64,000 nt of DNA from Gammaproteobacteria bacterium (GTDB lineage: Bacteria > Pseudomonadota > Gammaproteobacteria > Ga0077536), in NCBI GenBank assembly GCA_024235015.1, contig JACKNG010000003.1, positions 1-64,000 of the forward strand, given 5' to 3'. The notes under the pieces were generated by a model, which did no database searches, had not been told where the DNA came from, and saw only the letters and a program-made list of their open reading frames with translations. The position numbers were made by a program, and so were the translations under genes. Below, one piece after another: positions 43,457-52,490 of this stretch; within the stretch, counting starts at the first letter, position 1; each line of letters begins with the position of its first letter.

Positions 43457-43603
43457 ACAGGCCGATGAAAAACCTGGCGAGGAAGGTCGTCGGCAAGGCG
43501 CGGGCGAGACGAGGACCGGCGTTCATACGCGGCCAAATGAGCACCGCAGGCGAGCACCCGACAGCGCCCACGCACTCCGCAGTAGTTTTTCACCCGCCTG
43601 CTA
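43457..43603 (-). repeat. MITE-like intergenic element with terminal inverted repeats, copy 2
   Basis: Read on the minus strand this resembles the element at 10630-10777. Its ends AACAGGCCGATGAAAAACC and GTTTTTCACCCGCCTGCTA form an imperfect terminal inverted repeat. Internal blocks (CTCGCCTGCGGT, TCCTCGTCTCGC, ACGACCTTCCTCGC on the minus strand) match copy 1. It fills the gap between the Nudix start and the MaoC stop; the TAG of the MaoC gene is inside its terminal repeat. Confidence 0.75.
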
Positions 43604-44413
43604 ACCGTCAAGGCTCAGTTCGAGGCTGGCAACGGTCTTGCCCTCGGCGTTCTGCGCCCGCACCGCGACCAGCCGGCCGGCACCGTCGCGCCGACCGCTG
43701 ATCGCGAGGGCATCGTCCCAGAACACCGGGCGTTCGAACGCGATGCGCAGGTCGAAGGCCGCCGGCGCCGCCTCGCGGTAGAGCGGCGCGACGAGGAAGT
43801 TGACGGTCTGCATACCGGCGATGATCGGTGCGCGCAGGCCGAAGCCGCGCGCGTAGTCGGGGTCGAGGTGGATGAGGTTGCTGCTGCCGGCGCAATAGCC
43901 GAGGGTGGTCTCGGGCGTGCACTGGTGCCTGGCCAGCGGCTCCCAGTCGCCGGACTCCGCCGAGTCCGCCGGGCGCGGGCGCCGCACCGGGACGGCCGCG
44001 GGGTCGAGCATCAAGACCTCGGGTTCGACCACGAAGGGCGTGGCGCCACCAGCATCGCGATATTCCCAGCGACTGCACAGCAGGGTGCCGCGCGGGTGCG
44101 GCTCGAGCGCGGTGACCCGGCCGTGCAGGGTGAGCGTCTCGCCGAGCGCGATCGGGCGTGCCTGGTGCACTCGCTGCAGCAGGTGCACCGGCCCCCAGCC
44201 GGGCCGGCTGGCGCGGATGGTGGCGGTGTTGAGCAGGATCGGCGGCCGCCCGACGAAGGTCGGGTCGGCGCTGTCGCCGAATACCTCGGGCGCGATGTCG
44301 CACCAGCCGTGCAGGCGGCGTTGCTCGTCCGCCGTGATCGTCACGTCCTGCGCCGGGTAAACGTAGCCGACCTCTGCCCGATGCATCACATCGTCGTCCG
44401 TTACCGCCGACAT
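43601..44413 (-). CDS. MaoC-like / FAS1-type acyl dehydratase (hotdog fold)
   Basis: 270 residues with two hotdog halves. The N-terminal half has L-N-T-A-T-I-R-A-S-R-P and the C-terminal half shows S-N-L-I-H-L-D-P-D-Y-A, where His and Asp form the hydratase dyad. Members hydrate enoyl-CoA or acyl chains. The stop codon TAG coincides with the end of the repeat element, which may have inserted beside the gene or supplied its stop. It is divergent from the NTF2-like gene. Confidence 0.82.
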   Translation of the reverse strand: MSAVTDDDVMHRAEVGYVYPAQDVTITADEQRRLHGWCDIAPEVFGDSADPTFVGRPPILLNTATIRASRPGWGPVHLLQRVHQARPIALGETLTLHGRVTALEPHPRGTLLCSRWEYRDAGGATPFVVEPEVLMLDPAAVPVRRPRPADSAESGDWEPLARHQCTPETTLGYCAGSSNLIHLDPDYARGFGLRAPIIAGMQTVNFLVAPLYREAAPAAFDLRIAFERPVFWDDALAISGRRDGAGRLVAVRAQNAEGKTVASLELSLDG

Positions 44414-44532
44414 TGCCCTTCCCCGTCTGACCCGTAGCGCCCGCCAGTGTACACGCAGCCGACCCGCCCATTGACCCGTCCCCGGCCTGCGGCGAGACTG
44501 CGGCCCCTTGTCATTGCGGAGTCACGCCTGCC

Positions 44533-44922
44533 ATGTCCGCCACCCATTCCGAGCTCGTGCGCGAATTCTGTATGGCCCTCAGCACGGGCGATATGCGCCT
44601 GGCGCGCCGCTACCTCGCCGACGACGTGCATTATCACAACCAGCCGTGGGCACCGATGACCGGCGCCGACGCCGCCTGCGAGTTCCTCCAGCCCTTCGTC
44701 GACGGCACCCACTGCCGACTGGCGAAAATGAACATCCTGCACCAGGCCGCCGAGGGCGACGTGGTGATGAACGCGCGTGAGGAACTGTGGGTGCGCGGGA
44801 CGCTGGAGGTGGTACTGCCGGTGGCCGGCTTGTTCGTCGTTGCCGACGAAGCCATCGTGCGCTGGGTCGACTACTGGGACCTCGCGACCTTCAAGCCCAT
44901 GCTCGACGCCATCGCGGCCTGA
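44533..44922 (+). CDS. NTF2-like/limonene-epoxide-hydrolase-type protein
   Basis: 129 residues with the cone-shaped NTF2/SnoaL fold. The pattern Y-L-A-D-D-V-H-Y-H-N-Q-P-W and the late W-V-D-Y-W-D-L resemble the limonene-1,2-epoxide hydrolase family, whose Asp-Arg-Asp triad opens epoxides. I could not locate the full triad with certainty. Its neighbour downstream by about 40 bases is an acyl-CoA dehydrogenase, so it may act on a catabolic intermediate. Confidence 0.7.
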   Translation: MSATHSELVREFCMALSTGDMRLARRYLADDVHYHNQPWAPMTGADAACEFLQPFVDGTHCRLAKMNILHQAAEGDVVMNAREELWVRGTLEVVLPVAGLFVVADEAIVRWVDYWDLATFKPMLDAIAA

Positions 44923-44959
44923 GCCGCTTCCCCCTGCCACGACGGAGCACATCGGTTCC

Positions 44960-46117
44960 ATGCATCTCGACCTCAGCGAAGAACAGACCCTCATCCAGGA
45001 CACCGCGCGACGTTTCGCCGAGAGCGAACTCGCCCCCGTCGCCGCGCGCATCGAAGCACCGACCGGCCGCGCGCAGTACCTCGCCGGCTTGAAGCAGCTC
45101 GCCGAGCTCGGGTTCATGGGCCTCAACGTCTCGCCCGAGTACGGCGGCACCGGCGCCGGGGTGGTCGCCTTCAGTGTCGCGCTGACCGAAGTGTCCCGCG
45201 CCTGCGCCGCGACCGGCGTCGCGATGTCGGTCAACAACCTGGTGTGCGAGGTCATCCAGTCGATCGGAACCGAGGACCAGAAGCGTCGCTTCATCCCGCG
45301 GGTCTGCTCGGGCGAGAGCTCCTGCGCCTCGTTCTGCCTGTCGGAGAGCGGCGCCGGTTCCGATCCCTCGCGCATGACGACCCGTGCCGTGCGCGACGCC
45401 GACGGCTGGGTGCTGAACGGCACCAAGATGTGGATCTCGAGCGCCGAGTATGCCGGCTTCTTCGTCGTGTGGGCCGTGACCGACGCCGCTGCGCCGACCG
45501 GCAAGGGCATTTCCTGTTTCATCGTCGATGCCGACACCCCGGGGATCACGATAGGCCCGGCCGAACACAAGATGGGCCAGCGCGCCTCGTCGACCAACCC
45601 GGTCATCTTCGAGGACTGCCGGGTACCTGCCGATGCCATGCTCGGGGCCGAGAACCAGGGCTTTCGCATCGCCGTCGGCGAACTCACCGGCGGGCGCATC
45701 GGCATCGCGTCGTTGGCGCTCGGCGTCGGCCAGGCCGCCATCGACTATGCACGCCGGTACACCACCGAGCGCGAGCAGTTCGGTCAGCGCATCGCCGATT
45801 TCCAGGGCATCCAGTTCATGCTCGCCGACACGTACACCGAACTCGAAGCCGGCCGACTCCTGGCCATGAACGCGGCCTGGCTGAAGGAGAACGGACGGCC
45901 ATACATGAAAGCGGCATCGATGGCCAAGCTGCATTGCTCGGAAGCGGCCAACCGCGCCTGCTACACCGCCCTGCAACTCATGGGCGGCGCGGGTTACACC
46001 GAGGAATACCCACTCGAACGCTATGCCCGTGACGCCCGCGTGACGTCGATCTACGAGGGCACGAGCGAAATCCAGCGCGTCATCATCGCACGCGAACTGC
46101 TGAAGGAGGTCTCGTGA
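44960..46117 (+). CDS. Acyl-CoA dehydrogenase
   Basis: 385 residues of the short-chain type flavoenzyme. Motifs: L-S-E-S-G-A-G-S-D and W-I-S-S-A near the flavin, R-E-Q-F-G-Q-R-I, and the catalytic Glu in Y-E-G-T-S-E-I-Q-R near the end. It dehydrogenates a CoA thioester and passes electrons via ETF. Its stop TGA overlaps the GTG start of a second acyl-CoA dehydrogenase, so the pair may work as a heteromer or act in sequence. Confidence 0.9.
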   Translation: MHLDLSEEQTLIQDTARRFAESELAPVAARIEAPTGRAQYLAGLKQLAELGFMGLNVSPEYGGTGAGVVAFSVALTEVSRACAATGVAMSVNNLVCEVIQSIGTEDQKRRFIPRVCSGESSCASFCLSESGAGSDPSRMTTRAVRDADGWVLNGTKMWISSAEYAGFFVVWAVTDAAAPTGKGISCFIVDADTPGITIGPAEHKMGQRASSTNPVIFEDCRVPADAMLGAENQGFRIAVGELTGGRIGIASLALGVGQAAIDYARRYTTEREQFGQRIADFQGIQFMLADTYTELEAGRLLAMNAAWLKENGRPYMKAASMAKLHCSEAANRACYTALQLMGGAGYTEEYPLERYARDARVTSIYEGTSEIQRVIIARELLKEVS

Positions 46118-47382
46118 ATTTCGATCTGCCGGCGGAGCTGTCCGCCTACCTGGAGGAACTGGACGATTTCATCGAGCGGGAGATCAAGCCGCTCGAACAA
46201 CAGGACGACAACATCCGCTTCTTCGACCACCGTCGCGAACACGCCCGTACCGACTGGGACAACGGCGGCCGCCCGCGCGAGGACTGGGAAGCCCTGCTGG
46301 CCGAGGCGCGCCGCCGCGCCGATGCCGCCGGCCACTACCGCTATGCCTTCCCCAGGGAATTCGGCGGTCGCGACGGCACCAACCTGGGCATGGCCGTGAT
46401 CCGCGAACATCTCGCCGCGCGCGGTCTCGGCCTGCACTGCGACCTGCAGAACGAGCATGCCATCGTCGCCAACAACATCGGCCTGCTGCTCATGCTCCAC
46501 TACGGCAACGAGGCGCAGAAGGCCGAGTGGGTGGAACCGCTCGCCACCGGCCAGGGCTTCATCGCCTTCGGCATCACCGAGCCGCAGCACGGCTCGGATG
46601 CCACGCACATGGAGACCACCGCGGTGCGTGACGGCGACGGTTGGCGCATCAACGGCGAGAAAACCTGGAACACCGGCATCCACACCGCGCCGGCCGATCT
46701 CATCTTCGCACGCACCTCGGGCAAGGCCGGCGACGGCGACGGCATCACCGCCTTCATCGTCCCCACCGACGCCCCGGGCTTCAAGCTCGAAGAACTGCTG
46801 TGGACGTTCAACATGCCGACCGATCACGGCCACGTCTCGCTGAAGGATGTCCGGGTGCCCGACTCCGCCATCTTCGGCGGCGAGGGCCGCGGCCTGCAGG
46901 TAGTACAGCATTTCTTCAACGAGAACCGTATCCGCCAGGCCGCTTCCAGCCTGGGCGCGGCGCAGTATTGCGTCAACGAAGCCGTCGCCTACGCGCTCGA
47001 ACGCAAGCCCTTCGGCAAGCCGCTGGCCTCGAACCAGGGCATCCAGTTCCCGCTGGTCGAGCTGCAGACCCAGTGCGAGATGCTGCGCGCGTTGATCCAC
47101 AAGACCGCCTGGCTGATGGACAAGGACGGTGCCTTCTCCGTCTCGGACAAGGTCTCGATGTGCAACTTCTGGGGCAATCGCCTGTGCTGCGAAGCCGCCG
47201 ACCGCGCCATGCAGGTGCACGGCGGCATGGGTTACTCGCGCCACAAGCCCTTCGAGCACATCTACCGCCACCACCGCCGCTACCGCATCACCGAGGGCGC
47301 GGAGGAGATCCAGATGCGCCGCGTGGCCGGCTACATGTTCGGCTACATGAAGCAGCGCGCGCCCAAGGGCGTCAAGGAATGA
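46114..47382 (+). CDS. Acyl-CoA dehydrogenase, second paralogue
   Basis: 422 residues, longer than the first. Motifs: I-T-E-P-Q-H-G-S-D-A-T and K-T-W-N-T-G, R-K-P-F-G-K-P-L and G-G-M-G-Y-S-R-H-K-P. The catalytic Glu position near the C-terminus reads T-E-G-A-E-E-I-Q. A cluster of Trp and Arg residues in the N-terminus (D-H-R-R-E-H-A-R) is seen in ACADs of the terpenoid and sterol type. The GTG start has AAGGAGGT just upstream and overlaps the previous stop. Confidence 0.88.
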   Translation: MNFDLPAELSAYLEELDDFIEREIKPLEQQDDNIRFFDHRREHARTDWDNGGRPREDWEALLAEARRRADAAGHYRYAFPREFGGRDGTNLGMAVIREHLAARGLGLHCDLQNEHAIVANNIGLLLMLHYGNEAQKAEWVEPLATGQGFIAFGITEPQHGSDATHMETTAVRDGDGWRINGEKTWNTGIHTAPADLIFARTSGKAGDGDGITAFIVPTDAPGFKLEELLWTFNMPTDHGHVSLKDVRVPDSAIFGGEGRGLQVVQHFFNENRIRQAASSLGAAQYCVNEAVAYALERKPFGKPLASNQGIQFPLVELQTQCEMLRALIHKTAWLMDKDGAFSVSDKVSMCNFWGNRLCCEAADRAMQVHGGMGYSRHKPFEHIYRHHRRYRITEGAEEIQMRRVAGYMFGYMKQRAPKGVKE

Positions 47383-47505
47383 CGGCGCGCGCGTGGCACT
47401 GAGTCGCACGGGAAAGGGCTTCGGTTTGTTAGCTCGCCTGCAGAAAACGGACCCGGGCCCTTACCCATCCCTTCCTTCCCATCGACGACCGGGGAGGTCT
47501 GGCCG

Positions 47506-47964
47506 ATGAAACTCGAACACCTGTTCACCTAGCACGCCAATCTCGGCGCCTCGCTCGAAGTCGGCGCCGGCGCTTTCGGCCACCGCGTCATCGTCGAGGT
47601 CGACGGCGGCGCCTTCGAAGGACCACGCCTCAAGGGCACCATCCGCAAGGCGGGCTGCGCCGATTGGCTCGCCGTCGGCAGCGACGGCTAGGGGCATCTC
47701 GACGTCCGCGCCACCTTCGAGACCGACGACGGCGCGTTCATCTACGTGCAGTACACCGGCGACGTCGAGATGACCGAGGCGGTACTGAAAGCCATCGGCG
47801 GCGAGGGCGAGACCGACTACGGTGACGCCTGTTTCTTCACCACCCCGCGCATGCCGACCGGCGACCCGCGCTATGCCTGGGTCAACAACGTGATCTGCGT
47901 GGGCCAGGGCCGCCTGCGTGCCGGGCGTGTCGAGTACCAGGTCTTCGCCGTGCAGAACGACTGA
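47506..47964 (+). pseudogene. DUF3237-family gene with two in-frame TAG codons
   Basis: A complete reading frame of 152 codons apart from two amber codons: TAG at 47530-47532 (codon 9) and 47689-47691 (codon 62). Translation around them gives M-K-L-E-H-L-F-T, then G-A-G-A-F-G-H-R-V-I-V-E-V, G-P-R-L-K-G-T-I, then G-H-L-D-V-R-A-T-F-E-T-D-D-G, and ends V-E-Y-Q-V-F-A-V-Q-N-D, all family hallmarks. GGGGAGGT precedes the ATG, and there is no frameshift or deletion. The gene looks recently silenced. Genome-wide TAG recoding is unlikely because other genes here end in TAG. Confidence 0.8.
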
Positions 47965-47965
47965 A

Positions 47966-48874
47966 TCAGGCGGCGCCGCGCAGACGCGCGGCGTCTTCCG
48001 GCATGGCCAGGCGTTCGAGCAACTCGGCGGCGTGGCCGTGCCACAGGTCCTCGTCCATGAGATCGCTGCGCGTGCCGCGGGCCAGCGCTTCGCGCCACGG
48101 CAGCGGGCTCGGCAACAGGCACAGGGTCAGCGCATAGCGTGGCGCCCGCGTCGGCATGATGCCGACATGGACGATGGTCGAAGGCTCGAACAGCACCGCC
48201 GCGCCGGCACCGGTCGGCGGCTGCCACGGCGTCACCGGGCGCCCGGCATACTCGGCCAGGCCATCGACGGCGTACGTGCGCCGCTTGGCGCGACCGAACA
48301 GGTAACCGCTGGCGGCGACGGCCAGGCTGTCCGCGCGCGCCAGGAAGGCGGTGCCGCCGCCGTGTTCGCTGCCGTCGTTGAGATAGACGATCAGCTTCAG
48401 ATGCTGGCGCGGCCCGCGATCGCAGTGCCAGCGGAAGGACACCGAGGCTGGCGCACTACCCGGCGGCGTCTCCGACACGGTCAGCCAATGCACCAGGTAC
48501 TCGGCACCGAACCAGCCGGCGATGGCGGCATCGACGGCGGGCGACAGCGCGGCCGCGGCCAGGGCCTCGGCGAGTTCCTCATCGCGTACCCGGAACCCGC
48601 GCAGGTTACGCGTGTCCTTTTTCAGGTACTCGGGCGTGGCGCCACGACGGCAGCGTTCGAGGAGGCCGGCGGCGGCAGCCGGCGACATGGCGTCGAGCGC
48701 CATGTAGCCGTCGTGCACGAGCCCACGGTCCGGTGTCGGCGGCCTCTCGCGCGCCCAGGCCTGCTGGCAGAAGGCGTGGTAGGCGGCGTAACCGCGTGTG
48801 CACTCGAACTCGTGGTAGACGCGCGCGGCGCGCCCACGGTCCAGGCGCCGCTCGAAATACTTGCGCCATTTCAT
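47966..48874 (-). CDS. 2-oxoglutarate/Fe(II)-dependent oxygenase
   Basis: 302 residues. The iron triad is visible as H-C-D in F-R-W-H-C-D-R-G and a late His in T-I-V-H-V-G-I-M-P; the 2-oxoglutarate Arg lies in P-R-Y-A-L-T-L. This is a P4H-like dioxygenase (2OG-FeII_Oxy), which hydroxylates an organic substrate or peptide. The ATG at 48874 starts M-K-W-R-K-Y-F-E. It is the last gene of the amidoligase cluster, 22 bases after the GCS2 gene, so it may tailor the product. Confidence 0.8.
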   Translation of the reverse strand: MKWRKYFERRLDRGRAARVYHEFECTRGYAAYHAFCQQAWARERPPTPDRGLVHDGYMALDAMSPAAAAGLLERCRRGATPEYLKKDTRNLRGFRVRDEELAEALAAAALSPAVDAAIAGWFGAEYLVHWLTVSETPPGSAPASVSFRWHCDRGPRQHLKLIVYLNDGSEHGGGTAFLARADSLAVAASGYLFGRAKRRTYAVDGLAEYAGRPVTPWQPPTGAGAAVLFEPSTIVHVGIMPTRAPRYALTLCLLPSPLPWREALARGTRSDLMDEDLWHGHAAELLERLAMPEDAARLRGAA

Positions 48875-48896
48875 CACGTTCGTCGTTCTCGCTGGG

Positions 48897-50099
48897 TCAG
48901 GGCTCGTCCCGCGGCGGGAAATAGCCGTTGCTGTCGAGGCAGGCGCCCAAGCGCCGGCAGGTTCGGAGCAGTCGCGCATGGTCGGGTACGGCGCCGCTGT
49001 CGGCCAGCAGGCGGCGCGCCAGCGGCGCGCGCCAGCGGCAACCCGCCGCGTGCCGCGCGAGCAGTTCCTGCCACACCTCGCCAGCGCTGCGCGGCGGGCC
49101 CGCCACGCCCAGAGCTGCGAGATAGGCCGCGTCTTCGACCGGCGCCGCGTCGGCGAGTCGTAGCGTCTGCTCGAAGAGGTCGGCCAGCCTGCTCGTCGGC
49201 AATGCCGCCTGCGCTGCGAGGCTGCTCGCACGTTCCTCGTACAGCGCACGCACCAGCGCCGTCACCGCGCGCACGACGTCCAGATCGGCGCGCGGCGATT
49301 CCTGCGCGTCGAGTACCCGGATCTCGATGGCATCGCGGTCGAAACGCGCAATGGCGCCGCGCGAATTGAGCCATTCGCCGTGCAGCACCCCGTCGGCATC
49401 GTACGGCGCGATGGCGCGGTACATCGGTTCGAGGATGCGCGCATGGTACTCGTCGATGCTGGCCACGTAATCCGGTACCACGCGGCCGGCGATCTCGGGT
49501 ACGCGGGCCTGGTTGCCGCGATAGACCTCGAGGCGGGTGTCGAGCAGGCCGCTCACGCGCCCGTCGACGAACGGCGACGCCGCGGCCACGGCCGGCAGCA
49601 GGGGCAGCAGCGTGCGAATCGCGGTGTGCAGGCGGACGAATTCCTCGTCGTCAGCGAAAGGCAGGTTGAGATGCGTGCTCTGCAGGTTGGCCCAGCCATG
49701 CCCGCGGCAACCGAAGATGCGGTCGTAGGCGTGGTAGATCTCGGTCTGCTCGTGCGGCCACAGGCGTTGCTCGCGGCCCGGGTCCATCCACGGATGCATG
49801 GCGCAGGGCAGGACGCGCGCGCCGCGCGGCGCCAGCAGTTCGTCGATGTAGCGCAATTCCGCGGCAAAGTCGTCGGCCACGCCGTCGAGGCACGGCGCCG
49901 GTCCGTTGGTCTTGAGCTCGATGACATGCAGGCTGAGCTCGTTCGACCAGGCGATGCGGCCACGTTCGAGTTCACTGGCCGGCGCGCCGGCCGCCTCTTC
50001 GAGCAGGCGGTCGGCGACCGGGCGCACGTCGAAGCTGTCGCGATCGACGATGGCGTATTCGATCTCGATACCGAAGCCCTCGAAGGCGCGCAGGGTCAC
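48897..50099 (-). CDS. GCS2-family carboxylate-amine ligase
   Basis: 400 residues of the glutamate-cysteine ligase 2 family. Key segments: G-F-G-I-E-I-E-Y-A-I-V-D at the start with the metal-binding Glu pair, N-L-Q-S-T-H-L-N-L-P-F, and D-A-I-E-I-R-V-L-D-A-Q-E with the later acidic ligands. Such enzymes form an amide bond between a carboxylate and an amine with ATP. The GTG start overlaps the stop of the ATP-grasp gene (GTGA). It is the third gene in the cluster. Confidence 0.85.
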   Translation of the reverse strand: MTLRAFEGFGIEIEYAIVDRDSFDVRPVADRLLEEAAGAPASELERGRIAWSNELSLHVIELKTNGPAPCLDGVADDFAAELRYIDELLAPRGARVLPCAMHPWMDPGREQRLWPHEQTEIYHAYDRIFGCRGHGWANLQSTHLNLPFADDEEFVRLHTAIRTLLPLLPAVAAASPFVDGRVSGLLDTRLEVYRGNQARVPEIAGRVVPDYVASIDEYHARILEPMYRAIAPYDADGVLHGEWLNSRGAIARFDRDAIEIRVLDAQESPRADLDVVRAVTALVRALYEERASSLAAQAALPTSRLADLFEQTLRLADAAPVEDAAYLAALGVAGPPRSAGEVWQELLARHAAGCRWRAPLARRLLADSGAVPDHARLLRTCRRLGACLDSNGYFPPRDEP

Positions 50100-51571
50100 G
50101 GGACGTCGAACTCCAGACGCTTGCGCGCGATGATGCGGCGCAGGAAGGAGCCCATGATCTCGCGGTAGAGGGCATCCTTCATCACGCGATCCTCGTAACC
50201 GGCATCGATGCTCGGGTTGTCGTTGATCTCGATGACCACGCAGCGCCGCCCGACGCGCTTGAGATCGACCCCGTAGAGCCCGTCGCCGACGAGGTTGGCC
50301 GCGCGCACCGCGGTGCGCACGATGTCGGCCGGCGCTTCGGCCACGGCCAGGGTGTCCACCGGCCCCTCGGCGGTGTGGCCGCCGTCGTCGCGGCGGATGA
50401 TCTGCCAGTGCCGCTTGGCCATGTGGTAGCGGCAGACGTAGAGCGGCCGGCCGTCGAGCACGCCGACACGCCAGTCGAAATCGGTTGGCATGAATTCCTG
50501 CGCGACGACGAGATCGGAAGCCTCGAAGAAGCGCGCCAGGGCCGCCTCCAACTCGGCCTCGTCGGCGACCTTGATGACCCCGGCGGAGAAGGCGCTGTCC
50601 GGCGCCTTCAGCACGCAGGGGAAACCGCACACCTCCGCAACCTCCGAGGCATTGCCCCGGTGCACGATCAGCGTGCGCGGCGTCGCGAGATCGTGGCGTT
50701 CGAGTAGCTCGGCCAGGTAGACCTTGTTGGTGCAGCGGATGATCGATTGCGGATCGTCCATCACCACCAGGCCCTCGGCCTCGGCACGGCTGGCGAAGCG
50801 GAAGGTGTGGTGGTTGACCGCCGTAGTCTCGCGGATGAACAGGGCGTCGAACTCGGCCAGGCGGCCGAGGTCGTTGCGGGTGACCAACTGGGCGTCGAGA
50901 CCGACGGCGTCGGCGGCGCGCACGAAGCGCCGTAATGCGCGTTCGTCCGAGGGCGGTGAAGCCTCGTCGGGGTCGACCAGGATGGCGATGTCGAAGCGCG
51001 CGCGCGAGCGTCGCGGGCGCCGCGAACGGTTGCTGGCGAAATGCGCTTTCGCCGCCTCGGCGACGAAGGCGTGGTGCGCCTCGGGCACTTCGTTGCCGCC
51101 GATGAGGTTGACCGCGCGCAGCTCCCAGCGCCGGCCGCTGCGTTCGAACTCGGCGCGCAACAGGGGCGCCGGGAACAGCGCGAACAGATCCTGTGCCAGC
51201 GGCAGGTAGCGCCGCGCGACGTTCTGGCCGAAATAGATGCTGAGGGTGAACTTCGCCGAGCGCAGTGGTTTGAGCAGGCGCTGGATACGCTCGTCGAGGT
51301 CCTCCGACAAGGTGCGCACCACGCGCCGCGAACGCAGGTCCTGCAACGTGCCGATGCTCGGCGCTGGCCGGTGTCCACGCGCTTCGGCCAAGAGCGAGAC
51401 GTAGTAGCCGGCGCTCTGGTAGCGATAGGAGCGGCACAGGTTGAACACCTTCGCACCGCGCAGGGTGCTGTAGGTGCGATCGGTGAGGTAATCGCGCGCG
51501 GCGATGGTCGCCACGCCGGGGATGTCGAGCGTCCAGCGGCGTGGATTGTCGACCACGAGGTAGGCGTTCAC
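50096..51571 (-). CDS. RLAN-domain RimK-type ATP-grasp ligase
   Basis: 491 residues. The N-terminal RLAN domain (about 1-150) starts N-A-Y-L-V-V-D-N-P-R-R-W and includes V-F-N-L-C-R-S-Y-R-Y-Q-S. The C-terminal ATP-grasp domain (about 200-491) has the nucleotide Lys in V-L-K-A-P-D-S-A and the metal-binding E-I-N-D-N-P-S-I-D-A-G. RimK-type enzymes add amino acids to carboxyl groups. GTG start overlapping the peptidase stop (GTGA). Best read as the ligase core of a peptide-forming cluster. Confidence 0.87.
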   Translation of the reverse strand: MNAYLVVDNPRRWTLDIPGVATIAARDYLTDRTYSTLRGAKVFNLCRSYRYQSAGYYVSLLAEARGHRPAPSIGTLQDLRSRRVVRTLSEDLDERIQRLLKPLRSAKFTLSIYFGQNVARRYLPLAQDLFALFPAPLLRAEFERSGRRWELRAVNLIGGNEVPEAHHAFVAEAAKAHFASNRSRRPRRSRARFDIAILVDPDEASPPSDERALRRFVRAADAVGLDAQLVTRNDLGRLAEFDALFIRETTAVNHHTFRFASRAEAEGLVVMDDPQSIIRCTNKVYLAELLERHDLATPRTLIVHRGNASEVAEVCGFPCVLKAPDSAFSAGVIKVADEAELEAALARFFEASDLVVAQEFMPTDFDWRVGVLDGRPLYVCRYHMAKRHWQIIRRDDGGHTAEGPVDTLAVAEAPADIVRTAVRAANLVGDGLYGVDLKRVGRRCVVIEINDNPSIDAGYEDRVMKDALYREIMGSFLRRIIARKRLEFDVP

Positions 51572-52278
51572 GGCATCCGCTCCACCAGCAGCAGGCTTGC
51601 ATCGTAGGTCATGACGCCGAGCAGCACGGCGCCGATGACGCGATCGATGTGAACCGCGTAGCGCTGGCCGACCGCGACCGGGTTGCGTGGATAGGGATCG
51701 ACGATCTCGATGCTCCGATGGGCGCGATCGTAGCCCGACAGCAGGACGAAATGCCCGAGCGGTTCGCCGTGCACGTCGTCCGGCTCGTCCTGTGGCCCGG
51801 AGACCCGCGCATTGCGATACAGGTAGGTGAGATTGAGCGCTGCGATCACCGGCACCCCGCGTCGCAGCAGGCCGCGCAGCAGGCCGCGCGTGAGATCGGC
51901 AAAATGCAGGCGCCCGCCGGTGGCGAGGAAATCGCACCACGCCGCGCAGGCGAAATCGAGCTTGGCGTCGCCGCGCGCGGCGGCACGCGCCCGCAACCGC
52001 GCAGCGATGTCGACGTCGGCCGCCCCGAACCAGGTCGGGTCGAACAGGTTCAGGTTGTAGGTGTAGATGGTCGCGGCGAGGCCGCGGCGCAGCGCGTCCA
52101 GCGCCAGGCTCACCTCCAGGGTGCCACCGCCGGGCAGCGGCGTGACCCCCGCCACCACCTCGTCGAGGCCCGCCTCCAGGCCGAGGTAACGATACACGGC
52201 ATGCAGGCAGGTCGGTCCACAGGTGGTGTCGTCCGGTTGCGGCTCGATGTCGACGGGCAGGCGCAGCTGTTCGGTCAT
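51568..52278 (-). CDS. C39-like cysteine peptidase domain protein
   Basis: 236 residues, no signal peptide. Papain-like triad: Cys20 in D-T-T-C-G-P-T-C, His176 in G-H-F-V-L-L-S-G-Y-D, Asp194 in I-V-D-P-Y-P. C39-type peptidases cleave leader peptides of bacteriocins, but this one lacks the transporter part. In RLAN/ATP-grasp clusters such proteins are thought to release or exchange the conjugate. It is the first gene of the operon; its stop overlaps the GTG of the ligase. Confidence 0.83.
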   Translation of the reverse strand: MTEQLRLPVDIEPQPDDTTCGPTCLHAVYRYLGLEAGLDEVVAGVTPLPGGGTLEVSLALDALRRGLAATIYTYNLNLFDPTWFGAADVDIAARLRARAAARGDAKLDFACAAWCDFLATGGRLHFADLTRGLLRGLLRRGVPVIAALNLTYLYRNARVSGPQDEPDDVHGEPLGHFVLLSGYDRAHRSIEIVDPYPRNPVAVGQRYAVHIDRVIGAVLLGVMTYDASLLLVERMP

Positions 52279-52490
52279 GCGGGGGTTCTCCGCGCGCACT
52301 GTTGCCGATGCGGTGACGGTCGTCAATTGCATCACGCCGCGCCAGCGGCGCGCCTCGCCGTCCTTGCGCGCCGCCTCGCTAGGCCGCGGCCGCCCTTTCG
52401 GGTTACATTCCAGACGCTTCCGTATGTCACGCGCGCCGCCCGCTGCCGCCAGCGGCTGCACACTGCGCGCCCACAGCCAGGGACATCGCC

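Noticed and set aside
47506..47964. Genome-wide TAG recoding
   Set aside because: Genes ending at 11522, 22812 and 43601 use TAG as their normal stop, so TAG is a terminator here.
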